Notes under the pieces: model-generated
Told to the model about the DNA's origin: nothing
Database searches by the model: none
The model's input: the letters and a program-made list of their open reading frames with translations, nothing else
Position numbers and translations under genes: made by a program
Assembly (NCBI RefSeq): GCF_030697925.1
Contig: NZ_JAUYOJ010000006.1
Coordinates: forward strand, 1-64,000
Reading direction: 5' to 3'
DNA: 64,000 bases
DNA from: Phenylobacterium sp.
GTDB taxonomy: Bacteria; Pseudomonadota; Alphaproteobacteria; Caulobacterales; Caulobacteraceae
Part shown: in pieces, positions 63,135 to 64,000 of the stretch
How the letters are laid out: every line of letters begins with the position of its first letter
Position numbering within the stretch: the stretch's first letter is position 1

Positions 63135-64000
63135 ATGGCTGACTTTGGCGACTCCGATTTGGAAGCCTTCCGCGCCGACGCGCGCGCCTGGCTCGAGGCC
63201 AATTTTCCGAATTCCCTGCGCGGCGATCCCGAGGCGCTGCAGGCCCTGGCCATGAGCCCGGCCGAGGCGACTGGCGACTGGGCGGTCTGGAAGGAGCGCA
63301 TGGGCGCGCGGGGCTGGGGCACGCCCACCTGGCCGGCCCAGTATGGCGGCGGCGGGCTGTCGCCTGCCGAGGCTCGGGTATTGCAGCAGGAGATGGCCGC
63401 CATCGGCGCCGTCAACCCGATCGGCGGCATGGGCGTGGGCATGTTCGGCCCCACCCTGCTGGAATACGGCACCGAAGAGCAGAAGCAGAAGTGGATCCCC
63501 GACATCGTCGCCGCCAAGGTCCGCTGGTGCCAGGGCTTCTCCGAGCCGGGCGCCGGATCGGACCTGGCAAGTCTTCAGACCCGCGCTGAAGACAAGGGCG
63601 ACCACTTCCTCGTCAACGGATCCAAGATTTGGACGAGCGGCGCCCAGTACGCCGACATGATCTTCTGCCTGGTCCGCACCGATACGACCAAGAAGCATGA
63701 AGGCATTTCCTTCGTCGTCTTCGAAATGCATCAGCCGGGCGTTGAAGTCCGCCCCATCCTGCTGATCGCCGGCAACTCGCCGTTCTGCGAAACCTTCATC
63801 ACCGATGTGAAGGTGCCTAAGGAGAACCTGATCGGCCCGCTGAATGGCGGCTGGAGCGTGGCTAAGCGCCTGCTGCAGCATGAGCGTTCGGGGATGAACG
63901 GCTCGCGCGGCGCCGGTGTGAAGCCCGACGCGCTGGGGGCCATCGCCAAGAAGTATGTGGGCGCCGACGACCAGGGCCGGCTGGCCGACTCCGACCTGCG
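63135..64000 (+). CDS. Acyl-CoA dehydrogenase (third of three, cut by window end)
   Basis: 288 codons are visible before the window ends. It starts MADFGDSDLEAFRADARAWL after a GGGAGAA ribosome site, and has WCQGFSEPGAGSDLASLQTR and GWGTPTWPAQYGGGGLS. The remainder of the C-terminal helical domain is beyond the edge. The gap of 74 bp to the second gene mirrors the preceding gap. Likely a paralog of the same family. Confidence 0.92.
   Translation, partial: MADFGDSDLEAFRADARAWLEANFPNSLRGDPEALQALAMSPAEATGDWAVWKERMGARGWGTPTWPAQYGGGGLSPAEARVLQQEMAAIGAVNPIGGMGVGMFGPTLLEYGTEEQKQKWIPDIVAAKVRWCQGFSEPGAGSDLASLQTRAEDKGDHFLVNGSKIWTSGAQYADMIFCLVRTDTTKKHEGISFVVFEMHQPGVEVRPILLIAGNSPFCETFITDVKVPKENLIGPLNGGWSVAKRLLQHERSGMNGSRGAGVKPDALGAIAKKYVGADDQGRLADSDL

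Overview
The window is GC-rich, densely coded alphaproteobacterial chromosome. It most likely comes from the Caulobacteraceae (Phenylobacterium or Caulobacter-like). The evidence is a full-length PodJ-type polar localization factor with a CtrA-type box (TTAA-N7-TTAA) and GANTC methylation motifs beside it, two PEPxxWA-CTERM proteins, TonB-dependent iron uptake, a tandem acyl-CoA dehydrogenase array, and the alphaproteobacterial argH-lptM-lysA and chorismate mutase-hisC-tyrC arrangements. Genus is inferred from gene content only. I found no tRNA, rRNA, CRISPR array, insertion sequence or prophage.

Layout. 1-1.3 kb is a decayed stretch: the tail of an epoxide hydrolase, a truncated TonB-receptor-like start, an alcohol-dehydrogenase-like fragment and a DUF1330 gene with an internal stop. 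1.3-4 kb holds katG and a rubrerythrin (peroxide defence), followed by 665 bp without a gene. 4.6-7.5 kb has two coupled PEPxxWA-CTERM surface proteins, an FkbM methyltransferase and a small exported protein. 7.9-11.2 kb has two XRE regulators, a soluble PAS hybrid histidine kinase and a cold-shock protein. 11.4-15 kb has a TlpA-like thioredoxin divergent from argH-lptM-lysA. 15-18.3 kb has an LLM flavin oxidoreductase and a TetR regulator divergent from an NmrA-like/DUF1772 operon, with a repeated operator between them. 18.4-20.1 kb is a membrane hybrid kinase.

20.1-26.1 kb is an envelope/division block: hpt and a zinc-ribbon DUF3426 protein facing ftsE-ftsX-ydcF-like-plsC, then a ChaC-like enzyme and a DUF2125 protein. 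26.1-30.5 kb holds a Tat-exported M24 peptidase and the aromatic amino-acid cluster chorismate mutase-hisC-tyrC. 30.5-36.1 kb holds a serine hydrolase, an EF-G-like GTPase, a VOC protein, an SGNH-like protein and an exported intradiol dioxygenase. 36.3-41.6 kb is iron acquisition (TonB receptor and PepSY protein around a Fur-like box) plus a PL10-type pectate lyase. 41.7-49.5 kb has coq4, a DinG-like helicase, a Cj0069-family ATP-grasp protein, a membrane protein, a CBS-pair protein and small accessory proteins. 49.5-55.1 kb has the ligase-associated helicase/PdeM DNA-repair pair and a TauE-TIGR02186-DUF3429 operon. 55.1-64 kb has podJ, a small membrane protein, an MprF-like C-terminal enzyme and three tandem acyl-CoA dehydrogenases, the last cut by the window end.

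The most unusual signals are a 121-bp palindromic repeat inserted in frame in the DNA-repair helicase gene, and an extreme packing style. Five tail-to-tail gene pairs share a 4-base CTAG or TTAG stop overlap, and two head-to-head pairs have abutting or overlapping start codons. No clearly new multi-gene system (defence, toxin or biosynthetic) is visible.
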